From positions 1 to 64,000 of the forward strand of contig NZ_JAAALB010000012.1 in assembly GCF_009905545.1 (NCBI RefSeq): DNA of 64,000 nucleotides. The letters are read 5' to 3'. This document shows positions 52,504 to 62,747 of this stretch, one piece after another (position 1 is the first letter of the stretch; every line of letters starts with the position of its first letter). The DNA comes from Cellulophaga sp. BC115SP. Lineage in GTDB: Bacteria; Bacteroidota; Bacteroidia; Cytophagales; Spirosomataceae. The notes under the pieces were generated by a model, which was not told the DNA's origin, did no database searches, and saw nothing but the letters and a program-made list of their open reading frames with translations. The translations under genes and the position numbers were made by a program.

Positions 52504-55500
52504 TTACAAGTTTGTCTCAATAAACTTGGGCTTATTTTTGGGTAATGTAAATTTAAAAGCACTGCCCTCTCCGACTGTACTTTCAACCCACATTTTTCCT
52601 CGGTGGCGTTCAACGATTTTTTTACAAATCGCTAGACCAATACCTGTTCCAGAATATTCTGTTTTGTTATGTAGCCTTTGAAAAATGATAAAAATCTTTT
52701 TGAAATATGCAGAATCTATACCAATTCCGTTATCTCTGAAAGAAAAAATCCAATCATTTTCAGTTTCCTCTAATTCAATCTGTATAACAGGGTCTTTTTC
52801 TCCTCGATATTTGAGTGCATTTCCAATTAAATTCTGAGCCAATTGAAGTAATTGTACCCTGTTCCCATCTATAATGGGCAATTTACTAACTAATACAGTA
52901 GCGTGTTCTTTTTTGATTTTTTCATCATAAATCTGAATTACTTCCGTCATAACTTCATTCAAATCTACCAGAACAAATGCCTCACGGTTAGTGCCAACTC
53001 GCGAATATTCCAGCAAATCAAGGATCAGTTGTTTCATTCGCTCAGCACCATTTACTGCAAAATAAATGTATTTTTTTGCTTGGTCATCGAGCTGAGCGTC
53101 ATACTTTTTCTGTAAAAGTTGTAAGAAACTACTTACCATACGCAAAGGCTCTTGAAGGTCATGCGATGCCACATAAGCAAATCTTTCTAATTCTTCATTA
53201 GAAGCAACCAGTTCAATAGCTCTTTTTTCTAGTTCAAGATTTAATTCATTTAACTTCAATTCAGTCTGTTTCAAGGGCGAAACATCTTGAATTGCCCCAA
53301 TCATTCGTATAGCATGATTGTTTTCATCATAAAGCGTAAAACCTCTGTCATACACAAACTTATAGGAATCGTCGGCACATAGGATACGGTATTCATCTTC
53401 CCAGTGGAGTTTTTTATCGACCAAATGTTTACGCAAACTATGATTAACTCTTGTAGCATCATCGGGATGTACCTTCGACAGCCACCAATAATAATCTCCT
53501 GTAATTTCTTGTAGCGAATAACCTAATATCTGGTTCATACTATCGCTCCATAAAATTTCATTGGTATCAAGATCTAAATCCCAAATCAAATCGTTGGTGG
53601 CTTTGGCGACCAAATTATAGCGTTCATTACTTTCTCGTAGCGCCAATTCGGCGAGCTTACTTTCCATGATGAGCGTTACCACTCGTTTCACATTTTCGAG
53701 TGCGACTTCTTCTTCTCGAGAAGGCACTCTCTCATCGTTGAAAAAATAGGCCAATACGCCAATGATTTTATTACCTGCACCAACAATTGGCATCGACCAA
53801 CAAGCTTTGATTCGCTGGGCTCGAAGCATTTCAACTAAAGGTTGCCATTGAGGCATGAGGGCAAGGTTTTTTACAAATTGTTTATGTGGAAAAAACAAGC
53901 TCGTATATTCACCGTCATCGTTTGGTCTTGTATTAAAACCAAAGGTCTCGATAGAGGTAATCAAGTTTTCATCCAAACTCGAATCTACTAGCATTTTTAA
54001 ATCATTGCCCACCACTTGCCATGCCGTAATGAAAGTGCTTCCTTGTAGCTCTTGTACCTCGTTGATATAATATTCCAAAACTTGTGCTAAAGTAGAGTCC
54101 TGTGAAGTATTATATTCTAAAGCTGCTTTTTCAATTCGGTCAAGTTGCTCCTTTAATTTTTGCTCAGTAACATCTCTAAAAAAGATAGAAAGACCATTTT
54201 CAGAAGGGTAAGCATTGATATGAAACCATCTTCTGCCTGGCGCATAATAATCATCAAATGATACCGAAACATTTTCTTCGATAGCACGGGTATATTCAGA
54301 ATAATAACTCAAAGGAGCTCCATGCCCAAAAGTGTCCCAAAGATTTTCGTTAATTAAGAAATTACGACTCATTCCTAAAAGTCTTTCAGCTTCTGCATTC
54401 ATATAAGTTACTGTATATTTGTGATTTACAGCAAAGAATCCATCGGTAATACTTTCAAGAATATTGGTGATTTGAACATTGTATTGTTCCAAATCTCGTT
54501 CATGTTTCTTGCGTTCTGAAATATCCGTAAAGATGGTAAACAAGGACACTATCTGATTATTTTCGTCGGCAATAGGTCCTGCGCTCACATAATAGTCTAT
54601 CCAATCTTCTTCTTTATCATAAATCACAACGTCTTGACTAACATGTTGTCCTCTTAAAACCGTATCAAAAATATTTTGGGCAAGAGGCTCTTCTACAAGT
54701 GGAATTTTTTTGTCAACTATATCCGTAAAATCTCCCGCAAATTCATGGAAAGATTTGTTGACATAGATGGGCTTTCCTTCGGGGCTCCACAAACACACCA
54801 AGTCTTTCATATTGTCGAGCAAGTGCTTGTACAAACTTAAGTGTTGGTCGCTGTGTTTTTTCTCAGTAATATCCTTAGCAGCGGCAATTACCCTATCTTG
54901 TTCTTTGATAGAAGCGACTGTCCATGCCAACCAGCGGACTTCACCATCTTCTTTGAGTATCCTATTTTCAAAATATCCTACTTGACGAGTTTGAGCCAAT
55001 AAGGAAATTTGTTGTTGAGTATTTGCTTGATCATCTTCATGTATATAATCAAAAACAGATCTGCCCATGAGGGAGTGCTCAGTACCATAAAGCCATTCGG
55101 TGGCCACTTTATTGAGCTTGGTAAAACAAAAATCTGCATCAAGCATACATAGAAAATCTGGCGATGAGTTAAAGAAAATATTGAGCTCGTCTTCAGCTTT
55201 TCGTCTTGATAAGTCCACCCCAATTTGTCTTGAAACGTTATCAAAGAAATCTGTATCGTTTGATATATGCTCCTCTGTAGAGTAAAAGCTGAAAACCGCT
55301 ATAACTTGACCACGAAACATAATGGGCAACGCCACACCCGAACGACACTCTAGCTTTTCGATGATACGTTTTTCGGTAGAAGGAATAAAACCATGTGATA
55401 AGTCCCATTCCTGAATACGCTGGGTAGCCCATGCCATACCAGGCAAAAACTCTCCTCGTTTGAGGTCTTGAAACGCCAGTCCTGTAAAATCTAGGGCCAC

Positions 55501-58476
55501 AGACTCATCCGCAAACCAGTTGGTATGAAGATTAAGCTTAGAATGATTAAGGTTGAGCATCCAAGCTTCAGCATAGTCGCAGTCTAGGTAATAAGCTAAA
55601 ATCCTGAGAGACTCATAAATAGCTACCTGAAGATTTTCTATTTCATTAAGTTTTCGAGAAATCGTCCAAAGATGTTCTTGCTCTAATTCTTTTTTGACTG
55701 AATCAGTTATATCACGGCTTACTCCTACCACACCAATCACCTCTCCACTGGTATCACGAAGAGGCACTTTGTTGGATAACAACCATTTGATTTGTCCTGA
55801 TTTAGTCAGAAAATACTCTTTGATATTTGTTACAGCATTGCCCGAAGACATTACATATACCTCTTGTTCTCGAAGCAAATTGGCACTACTTTCTTCCAAT
55901 AAGTTTAAGCCTGATTGATGCAGTAAATCGTCCTCTTTGGTGACACCAAATAAATCTAAGCCAACTTTATTAACCAATAAATGACGATGGTCGGTGTCTT
56001 TGTAGTAGATATACGCAGGAATATTATCGATAACAATCTTCAAAAAGTTACGTTCCTGCAACAGACTCAGCTCTATTTGCTTGCGCTCAGTAATATCTTG
56101 CGAAGTTCCTTTTATACCTATACCTTGCCCCAATTCGTTGGTGATTAATTCTCCACGTTGGTGCATATAACGTATTTCACCTGTAGGCATCACAATACGA
56201 TGTTCGATATTTAATCGTTCCTTTCGTATACAAACCTGATTGTAAGCTGTCATAAAGTCATTTACATCATCAGGATGAATACACTGTAAAAAGGTGTTGA
56301 AAGTTGCCTTGAATGATTTTTTATCTAATCCAAATAGCGAAAATAGCTCATCAGACCAGACTAAATGATTTTGTGTGAGGTCTAATTCCCAACTTCCTAT
56401 TCGTGCAATTTTTTGGGCATCCGTAAGATTCTTCTCGCTTTTCAATAATTGCTCTTCTACCCCTTTGAGTTGAGAAATATCCGACAATGTTCCAATCACT
56501 CTCGTAGGTTCATTTTGGGCATTTCGCTCCATTACCACTCCCCTATCCAACACCCAGATATAATGGTTTTGTTTGTGCTTGAAACGGTAGATTTCTTCAA
56601 AATACTGGCTTTCATCGTTGATTAATTGCTTTGTCGACTGCATAACCTTTGCATAGTCGTCAGGATGTACTCGAGAAGACCATTCGTCATAGGAGTCATC
56701 TATCTCATTTTCCTGATAGCCAATCAGTTCTTTCCAAATTTTTGAATAATGCACTTTTTGTTCTGATACCCGCCAGTCCCAAACGCCTTGCTGACTACCT
56801 TCTAACGCACGTTTCCATTTTTGTTCATTGGCTAAAATCGCTTGGGAGGTCTCGAAGCTACTCGTAATATCTTTCGCAATGCCATATACACCTTGCAAAT
56901 GCCCATTGAGCAAAATAGGCATAGAGGTAAGATGAATCCTTTTTTGTGTTCCTGTACGTGTATGAATATCGATTTCTATACTTTGAGAAGTTCCTTCAAG
57001 TGTCTTTTGTAAAACTTCTTGAAGATTTTCTGAAAATGATAATGCCGAAAAATTACTTACTTGACATTTTAGAAGTGTATCAATAGGAAACTCCAAAATG
57101 TCGGCTAAAGCCATATTGACAGAAGTAAATTTCCCTTCAAAATCCAAAGAAAATACGCCATCAGGATTTTGATCAAAAAGAGACTGATAACGCTGTTGAT
57201 TTTCAAGAAGAATCTGTTCTGTTTGCTTTCTAGAAGTAATATTGTTCATTAGGACTGTTATCCCAATCACCTCATTTTGAGCATCATAAGAAGGGTTGAT
57301 GCTTATTTCAAATATATTTTCGGTTCCAGATATATCCATTTTTCGCTCTAAGACAGTACTTTTTCCTAGAATGGCATCATGGAAGAATATATCACAATCG
57401 ACGAGGTTTGCCTCACTACAAATTGTATAAGGGAGTGGCACGCCTATTTGGGGTTCGGTACCAGCTTTTTGTAACCAGAAGCTTCTGAAAGCTCCATTGT
57501 ATTTTAGTAAACAAAAAGATAAATCCAAAGAAAAAACACCATAAGGAATATTCTCAACCAATGAGGTTAATTCTGCTTCACTTTTGATAAGCGATTGTTC
57601 AAGGCGCTTTTCATAAGTAAGATTCGTTGAAAAAATGGCAATACCATTAGAAGCTGGGAAAATTCTGTTCTGAAACCAAGTATTCCAAGGCGTAAAGTAA
57701 TTGACAATCACCTTCATTTGGCGATTATTCATCACATCTTGACATGTCTCCTGAAATGGTCCACTCGAGAATTCGGGAAATGATTGCCATACATTTTTAC
57801 CAATCAACTGGTCAACAGTTGTCTGAATAGAACTTGCTAGTTGTTCGTTGGCATAGGTAATAATCCAGTCTTGGTTAATAACCACAAAGCCGTCGGATAT
57901 TCCCGCCAAAAGGTCATAGGCAAAATTTCCAGATTCCTCAGTATTAATGGTTTGTAAATCCTGCGTGCCAATTTTCATGGCACGAATAATGCCCATCAAC
58001 ACCTCTTCTTTTCCATTTGCTAAATTTGAGTTGGCCAGATTCCAATGTGCCGAAACTTCCAACCAAAGATTCTCTCCAAGTTCGTTGGCTTGGAGTACCA
58101 CTTCAAAGCCCTTTTTGGTACTAACTGCCTTAGATAGATGCCTTTTTAGCACTTCTTTTCCTAAATCTGAAAAAATATCCTCTAACCTATTACCAATCTG
58201 ATAATCAGACCAATAATTGATAATGTTATCCGAAAAAACAAATTGTTGTGTCCTTGGAAAATACTCCCAAATACATAGCTCCGCAAGCGAATCAATAAAG
58301 AAATCATGTGGTTCGGTGAGTTCTTCATCGGGTATACGCGTAGGAGTTTGACTCCCTTTTACCTTGAGGGTTTCCAGTATTTCACGAAATTGCTCAGTGA
58401 AATGAGGGAGTTGTTCGATAGAAGCAGTGGGCAATTGTTCAACCAGAAATTCAAGTTGAGAAAGCGTTTTTATCAT
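52504..58476 (-). CDS. Giant multi-PAS/GAF sensor histidine kinase (1990 residues)
   Basis: This is a single reading frame of 1990 residues. About ten PAS modules in series (starts include LLAGISDGFVVINQDW, LVENIPYGVFSLD, SLFDQNPDGVFSLD, IARIGSWELDLTQN, NSSPDFLCMLDADF and ILESITDGFFAVN) are mixed with two GAF domains (about 945-1110 and 1490-1650). The C-terminus has a phytochrome-type dimerisation domain, YVASHDLQEPLRM, with His1772, and an ATPase with NLIGNALKYRG, DNGIGID and GTGIGLAICKK. No membrane helix or receiver is seen. It is among the largest proteins in such clusters. It probably integrates many signals and shares a receiver encoded elsewhere. Upstream is 527 bases without a gene. 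Confidence 0.92.
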   Translation of the reverse strand: MIKTLSQLEFLVEQLPTASIEQLPHFTEQFREILETLKVKGSQTPTRIPDEELTEPHDFFIDSLAELCIWEYFPRTQQFVFSDNIINYWSDYQIGNRLEDIFSDLGKEVLKRHLSKAVSTKKGFEVVLQANELGENLWLEVSAHWNLANSNLANGKEEVLMGIIRAMKIGTQDLQTINTEESGNFAYDLLAGISDGFVVINQDWIITYANEQLASSIQTTVDQLIGKNVWQSFPEFSSGPFQETCQDVMNNRQMKVIVNYFTPWNTWFQNRIFPASNGIAIFSTNLTYEKRLEQSLIKSEAELTSLVENIPYGVFSLDLSFCLLKYNGAFRSFWLQKAGTEPQIGVPLPYTICSEANLVDCDIFFHDAILGKSTVLERKMDISGTENIFEISINPSYDAQNEVIGITVLMNNITSRKQTEQILLENQQRYQSLFDQNPDGVFSLDFEGKFTSVNMALADILEFPIDTLLKCQVSNFSALSFSENLQEVLQKTLEGTSQSIEIDIHTRTGTQKRIHLTSMPILLNGHLQGVYGIAKDITSSFETSQAILANEQKWKRALEGSQQGVWDWRVSEQKVHYSKIWKELIGYQENEIDDSYDEWSSRVHPDDYAKVMQSTKQLINDESQYFEEIYRFKHKQNHYIWVLDRGVVMERNAQNEPTRVIGTLSDISQLKGVEEQLLKSEKNLTDAQKIARIGSWELDLTQNHLVWSDELFSLFGLDKKSFKATFNTFLQCIHPDDVNDFMTAYNQVCIRKERLNIEHRIVMPTGEIRYMHQRGELITNELGQGIGIKGTSQDITERKQIELSLLQERNFLKIVIDNIPAYIYYKDTDHRHLLVNKVGLDLFGVTKEDDLLHQSGLNLLEESSANLLREQEVYVMSSGNAVTNIKEYFLTKSGQIKWLLSNKVPLRDTSGEVIGVVGVSRDITDSVKKELEQEHLWTISRKLNEIENLQVAIYESLRILAYYLDCDYAEAWMLNLNHSKLNLHTNWFADESVALDFTGLAFQDLKRGEFLPGMAWATQRIQEWDLSHGFIPSTEKRIIEKLECRSGVALPIMFRGQVIAVFSFYSTEEHISNDTDFFDNVSRQIGVDLSRRKAEDELNIFFNSSPDFLCMLDADFCFTKLNKVATEWLYGTEHSLMGRSVFDYIHEDDQANTQQQISLLAQTRQVGYFENRILKEDGEVRWLAWTVASIKEQDRVIAAAKDITEKKHSDQHLSLYKHLLDNMKDLVCLWSPEGKPIYVNKSFHEFAGDFTDIVDKKIPLVEEPLAQNIFDTVLRGQHVSQDVVIYDKEEDWIDYYVSAGPIADENNQIVSLFTIFTDISERKKHERDLEQYNVQITNILESITDGFFAVNHKYTVTYMNAEAERLLGMSRNFLINENLWDTFGHGAPLSYYSEYTRAIEENVSVSFDDYYAPGRRWFHINAYPSENGLSIFFRDVTEQKLKEQLDRIEKAALEYNTSQDSTLAQVLEYYINEVQELQGSTFITAWQVVGNDLKMLVDSSLDENLITSIETFGFNTRPNDDGEYTSLFFPHKQFVKNLALMPQWQPLVEMLRAQRIKACWSMPIVGAGNKIIGVLAYFFNDERVPSREEEVALENVKRVVTLIMESKLAELALRESNERYNLVAKATNDLIWDLDLDTNEILWSDSMNQILGYSLQEITGDYYWWLSKVHPDDATRVNHSLRKHLVDKKLHWEDEYRILCADDSYKFVYDRGFTLYDENNHAIRMIGAIQDVSPLKQTELKLNELNLELEKRAIELVASNEELERFAYVASHDLQEPLRMVSSFLQLLQKKYDAQLDDQAKKYIYFAVNGAERMKQLILDLLEYSRVGTNREAFVLVDLNEVMTEVIQIYDEKIKKEHATVLVSKLPIIDGNRVQLLQLAQNLIGNALKYRGEKDPVIQIELEETENDWIFSFRDNGIGIDSAYFKKIFIIFQRLHNKTEYSGTGIGLAICKKIVERHRGKMWVESTVGEGSAFKFTLPKNKPKFIETNL

Positions 58477-59003
58477 TCGAATTGGGCAGCTATGAAATTC
58501 AAAGGTAAGTAATAAAGTTAGTGAGCAAAATTAAAATCATTTTACCCGCAGTAGGCTTTATGCTTAAATATGCTTCTGAGGAAAGAATGAAAATATTTTG
58601 CTTAATGCCTATAGCTTATTGCCAAAGGCATTTCAATTTTTCACCTGTGTGAATACAAACAAGCATAAAACCTCACAGTCATCGATTGGGTGATGAACAC
58701 CGTGACGCCATTATGACAAACACATTTATTCGTATAGTTCGAATGACTTAGGTAGAGATATGTATCTACTATATCCGAAAATTAGTGTTAAATAGCTTTT
58801 AAATTTACTCAATAATATTTAAGCTACGCAGTAATTTCAAGATAAATAAACGAAAGGCTAATTTAGGCGCTGAATATTAATTTACTCTTTAAGAATAATC
58901 GTAGTTGCAGAGATTTTATTTTGAAGAATTTGTATCCTAAAATTGGAGTGTTGGGCGGACACTCTTTCAAGATACCATTAATGCCATTGATGGCACATTT
59001 TCA
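58477..59003. other. Intergenic region, no clear gene
   Basis: This 527-base region upstream of the giant kinase is AT-rich. A small hairpin, GAGTGT-TGGGCGG-ACACTC, lies at 58946-58964, and a short palindrome TGCCAT-TG-ATGGCA at 58982-58995, just after the small minus-strand frame at 59004. The latter may end that transcript. I see no ORF or RNA gene. Confidence 0.55.
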
Positions 59004-59207
59004 TTAGAATGACTCTTCATTGCTATTGAATGCTACAGTCATAAGCTCACTTTCTGAATGTTCTTTTTCGAAAACTATCTCATCGGATAAATTTAGAGAA
59101 ATTTGCGGCTCTTCATCTTCCATAAGACTGTTTAGGTTTGAAATTATATGAGACTTAAACTGTTTTAATTCTAACTGACTTAGAATTTTCATAAGATTTG
59201 TGGACAT
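59004..59207 (-). CDS. Possible small acidic protein, unknown
   Basis: This 67-residue frame starts MSTNLMKILSQLELKQF and has a helical N-terminal half and an acidic C-terminal half (DEEPQ, SESEL, NSNEESF). It stands alone in a gap of over 1.1 kb, has no signal or membrane segment and matches no family I know. A short palindrome follows its stop. The N-terminus looks a little like a leader of a small-peptide precursor, but no modifying enzyme is nearby. It may be a chance frame. Confidence 0.35.
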   Translation of the reverse strand: MSTNLMKILSQLELKQFKSHIISNLNSLMEDEEPQISLNLSDEIVFEKEHSESELMTVAFNSNEESF

Positions 59208-59618
59208 TAAATTAGTGACAATCTGTAGTTGGGAACGTGTTACAATGGTTTGACTTCCAGTCAGAACCTAACGACAGATTTACGTTAAAAAATGCTATTA
59301 GGGTTTGTTATGGCAATAATTTTAAACAATAATACGAGGAAAGAATGTTATTTGCAAGCCCCTAAAATACCTCTATTTATCGCTAATATTCGTCATAAGA
59401 AATAGACTTTCTTAAATATTATAAATATTTATATATCAATTACTTACAATAATTAAATTTGATTTCATGCAGGTTGGTAACATAGGTTTTTTTTATCTGC
59501 ACAGAAATCTCTTCAGAAAAATCGTTTTGGCTATTAAGTTATCTTTCTAAACATTGTCAGTATGCAAGAATTTCAGAAGTTTTGTTCTGTTATTTTTACC
59601 TAACCATCCTATTCGTAT
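59208..59618. other. Intergenic region, divergent promoters expected
   Basis: This 411-base AT-rich region lies between the small minus-strand frame and the plus-strand PAS kinase. It should hold the kinase promoter, but I see no good TTG/TAnnTTTG pair, hairpin or RNA gene. Confidence 0.55.
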
Positions 59619-61406
59619 ATGTTTTCAAATATTACAACCATCAAGAGCGATTTTTTCTCTCAGCTGATTCAACATATAGATCACCCAGTGTGTATAATAA
59701 ATTCGTTTTTCCAAATCGAAAAATGTAACCTTGCCTTTAATCAAACCTTCCCTTCAAGCAGCATTTTAAGCAGTTCATTTTTTTCTAATAAATTACTACA
59801 AGAATCACTGAGCCAAGTATGGGAAGGTCAAACGATTCAGTATATTACCGAACTCGAAAATCAGATATTTGAGCTAAAATTAAGCCCTTTAACGAATAGC
59901 GACGATACTTATGGACTAATTCAATTTTTCCCAAAATCAGCTCAGACATTTGACTCCGAACAAGCACTACAATACAAATATATTGTCGACCATATTCATG
60001 AAGTTTTGTTTCAGACTGATGCCGTTGGTAATTGGGTTTTCCTCAATCAGGCTTGGAGCGATATATTTGAGTACACCTTGGAGGAAAGCCTAGGGCGACC
60101 TTTTTATGAGTTTTTGCATCCTGAAGATGTACGAAAAAATGAATTACTTTTTGCTCCATTAATCAACCAACAAAAGAGTTATTGCAAACATATTATCAGG
60201 TATATATCTAAATCGCATAAAATCAAATGGATAGAGGTATTTGCCACCTTGGTCATTGGTAAAAATGGAGAAGTACTTGGTACCTCTGGAACCTTGCGAG
60301 ATATTACTAATGAAAAAGAAAATGCTAGAATTAATACAATTTTGTCGCATAACGTTCAAGACATTGTATGTATTCATGACTTAGAAGGGAAATATCTCTA
60401 CGTTTCACCATCAATCAGCCAGCTTACAGGATATTGTCCCGAAGAACTCCTCGGACAGAGTCATTATGACTTTTTTCACCCAGAAGATAAAGCAAAAATT
60501 ATTTCTATTTCAAATAGCTCTGCTAATAATGATGTAAGCTATATTTCTTACAGATTTAAGAAGAAAAATGATGAATATGTATGGCTCGAAACAAGTGTCA
60601 AAGTTTTTTTTGATGACTATGATATATGTGACCGCATGATTACCTCTTCGAGGAGTATCCAAGAACATAAATTGGTAGAAGAGAGTATGATGAAATCGCT
60701 TCAGCGTGAAAAAGAACTTAATCAGCTCAAGTCTCGATTTGTGAATATGACCTCGCATGAATTCAGAACGCCTCTTGCGACCATTCGTTCGAGCGCCGAA
60801 ATTATTGAAGCATATACCAAACTCGATAAATCCACCTATTATGAGAAGATTACAAGACAATTGGAAAATATCCAGTCTGAAATAAGTCGAATTTCAAGTC
60901 TTATTCATGAAACCCTTTTAATAGGAAAAATTGAATCACAGCAACTCACAGTTCACCGCGAACAAGTAGATGTGATAGAGCTCATAGAGTTTATCATCAA
61001 TCGACAAAATCAGCAGCAAAAAGACCATCGCATCACAGAATTAGAAGCAATAGGAGAAGTTCAAAAAATATGGATTGACCCTCAGCATTTTATTCATATT
61101 CTTGACAATCTTATTTCAAATGCCTTTAAATATTCATTAAATAGGCCCAATCCTGTGGTATCTGTCAGCTTCGAAAAATATCATTTGAGGCTCCAAATCA
61201 AAGATTTTGGCATTGGGATTCCTCCATCTGAGCAAGGGAAGATTTATTCATCATTTTTCAGAGCGAAAAATGTTGGTACAATTGAGGGAACAGGGCTTGG
61301 TTTAGTGATTGTCAAAAACCTCGTTCAGCTTAATAATGGCAACATTCATTTTGTTAGTACCGAAAATCAGGGAACGACCTTTTATCTTGATTTTACCTGC
61401 GAATAA
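59619..61406 (+). CDS. PAS-domain sensor histidine kinase
   Basis: This is a 595-residue cytosolic protein with three PAS modules (about 15-110, 115-230 and 235-350, e.g. EVLFQTDAVGNWVFLNQAWS and DIVCIHDLEGKYLYVSPS). The dimerisation domain has FVNMTSHEFRTPLATIRS with His380. The ATPase has NLISNAFKYSLNRP, KDFGIGIPP and EGTGLGLVIVKN. It has no receiver. The hairpin that follows separates it from the LuxR-type regulator by 299 bases, so the two may be separate transcripts, but the regulator is the nearest partner. Confidence 0.92.
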   Translation: MFSNITTIKSDFFSQLIQHIDHPVCIINSFFQIEKCNLAFNQTFPSSSILSSSFFSNKLLQESLSQVWEGQTIQYITELENQIFELKLSPLTNSDDTYGLIQFFPKSAQTFDSEQALQYKYIVDHIHEVLFQTDAVGNWVFLNQAWSDIFEYTLEESLGRPFYEFLHPEDVRKNELLFAPLINQQKSYCKHIIRYISKSHKIKWIEVFATLVIGKNGEVLGTSGTLRDITNEKENARINTILSHNVQDIVCIHDLEGKYLYVSPSISQLTGYCPEELLGQSHYDFFHPEDKAKIISISNSSANNDVSYISYRFKKKNDEYVWLETSVKVFFDDYDICDRMITSSRSIQEHKLVEESMMKSLQREKELNQLKSRFVNMTSHEFRTPLATIRSSAEIIEAYTKLDKSTYYEKITRQLENIQSEISRISSLIHETLLIGKIESQQLTVHREQVDVIELIEFIINRQNQQQKDHRITELEAIGEVQKIWIDPQHFIHILDNLISNAFKYSLNRPNPVVSVSFEKYHLRLQIKDFGIGIPPSEQGKIYSSFFRAKNVGTIEGTGLGLVIVKNLVQLNNGNIHFVSTENQGTTFYLDFTCE

Positions 61407-61460
61407 AATTATTTGAAGGTAAAACTCTTCAATTTTTTGCAAAACTCTTGCAAGCTTACT

Positions 61461-61486
61461 GCAATATCCCTAGAAATAGGGATTGC
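61461..61486 (+). terminator. Hairpin after the PAS kinase gene
   Basis: GCAATATCCCTA and TAGGGATTGC pair around GAAA with one bulged base. A TTT run follows. It lies 55 bases after the kinase stop. Confidence 0.55.
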
Positions 61487-61705
61487 ATTTCATTATTAAT
61501 TAGCACAACTTTGCAAAACATGCTATCAGAAAAGGTGTAGACTCTTTCTGTAGTTCGAACCCACATAAAAAAGCCCTTCTAAAAAATTTATCGTAATACT
61601 GATTTTTATCATTTTTTTCTAGTGGTAAAGTCCTGTATCTGTCGTTATCTCTCTCTTACATTTGAATACAATTTATTTGATAAAAATGTAACAATAGTAT
61701 AACGT

Positions 61706-62335
61706 ATGCAAATCGGAATCATTGAGGATGATTTAATCTTAAGAGAAAACATCGAAATATTTTTCTCCATGTATCCTGATATTGAGGTGAGTATTTCGGC
61801 ATGTAGTATCGAGCGTTTTCTTGAACAAAGTCAGGTGGTTTCGACAGAGCCATATATCGTATTTATAGATGTTGGTTTGCCAGGGATTTCTGGCATCGAA
61901 GGAATCAGTAAAGTTAGGAAGCAATTTAACAACACCCACATTGTTATGATTAGTGGCTCATGCAATGAAGAATCCATTTGGGAAGCTATCAAGGCAGGTG
62001 CAAACGGGTATTTGTTGAAGCCCCTATCACTAAAAAAACTCGTAGAACAGATTGACATTATCAAAAATAATGGTGCACTTATCTCCCCTGAGATTGCATC
62101 AATGCTTTTTTCTAAAATATCCCAACAACCACAAGAAAAGAAAATAAATGCTGAAGAGATATTAACAAGGCGCGAACTCGATGTGATGGATTACCTTTTG
62201 AAGGGCTTATCCTACAAAGAAATTGCCGAAAAACTTTATATAAGTTATACTACCGTCAATGACCATGTAAAGAAAATTTACCACAAGCTAGGAATCAATT
62301 CAAAAGGAGAATTGCTAGCCCTATTTATCCACTAA
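61706..62335 (+). CDS. NarL/LuxR-type response regulator
   Basis: This is a 209-residue protein. The receiver (about 1-120) has EDD at 7-9, phospho-acceptor Asp55 in VFIDVGLPGISG, and Lys in LKPLS. The C-terminal LuxR-type HTH (about 147-205) has LTRRELDVMDYLLKGLSYKEIAEKL (given here as its main part only up to the recognition helix) and TTVNDHVKKIYHKLG. It is a DNA-binding transcription regulator. It starts an operon with a second receiver (4 bases after its stop) and a PAS kinase. A weak -7-like box, TACATTTG, lies at 61657-61664. Confidence 0.9.
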   Translation: MQIGIIEDDLILRENIEIFFSMYPDIEVSISACSIERFLEQSQVVSTEPYIVFIDVGLPGISGIEGISKVRKQFNNTHIVMISGSCNEESIWEAIKAGANGYLLKPLSLKKLVEQIDIIKNNGALISPEIASMLFSKISQQPQEKKINAEEILTRRELDVMDYLLKGLSYKEIAEKLYISYTTVNDHVKKIYHKLGINSKGELLALFIH

Positions 62336-62339
62336 TATT

Positions 62340-62747
62340 ATGACAACCACTTTGGATCCGCCAATCATTTTGATTGTTGATGACGATTTTATCAACCGTT
62401 TTGTATTAGGTAAAACGCTTGAAATACTAGAACAAACTTACCACGAATGTGAAAATGGTGAAGATGCTATAAACTGGCTCAAAGCAACCACTCATAACCA
62501 TATTGTCGTATTGTTAGATCTCAATATGCCTATTATGGATGGTTATGATTTTTTGGAGTATTTAAAAGAATATCCAAGCGAATTTGAGCATACCAATATA
62601 AAAGTAGTAGTAATATCAGCATCTCCGTATTCGCAATTTTTAGAAAGATTGCCCCACGCTGAAATAGTACAATTTTTATCAAAGCCTATTGATAAAGATC
62701 AAATCAAAAATGCTATCGAAGAATCTATAGAATCGTTCCACCAATGA
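62340..62747 (+). CDS. Single-domain response regulator
   Basis: This is a 135-residue receiver with VDDD at 13-16, phospho-acceptor Asp60 in LLDLNMPIMDGYDF, VVISAS and LSKPID. It has no output domain. The start is 4 bases after the LuxR-type gene, and the stop overlaps the next start as ATGA, which indicates tight co-expression with the kinase. It may carry phosphate between the kinase and the regulator or act as a sink. Confidence 0.9.
   Translation: MTTTLDPPIILIVDDDFINRFVLGKTLEILEQTYHECENGEDAINWLKATTHNHIVVLLDLNMPIMDGYDFLEYLKEYPSEFEHTNIKVVVISASPYSQFLERLPHAEIVQFLSKPIDKDQIKNAIEESIESFHQ

Noticed and set aside
59004-59207. RiPP precursor
   Set aside because: No core with repeated Cys, Ser/Thr or a GG site and no modifying enzyme nearby.
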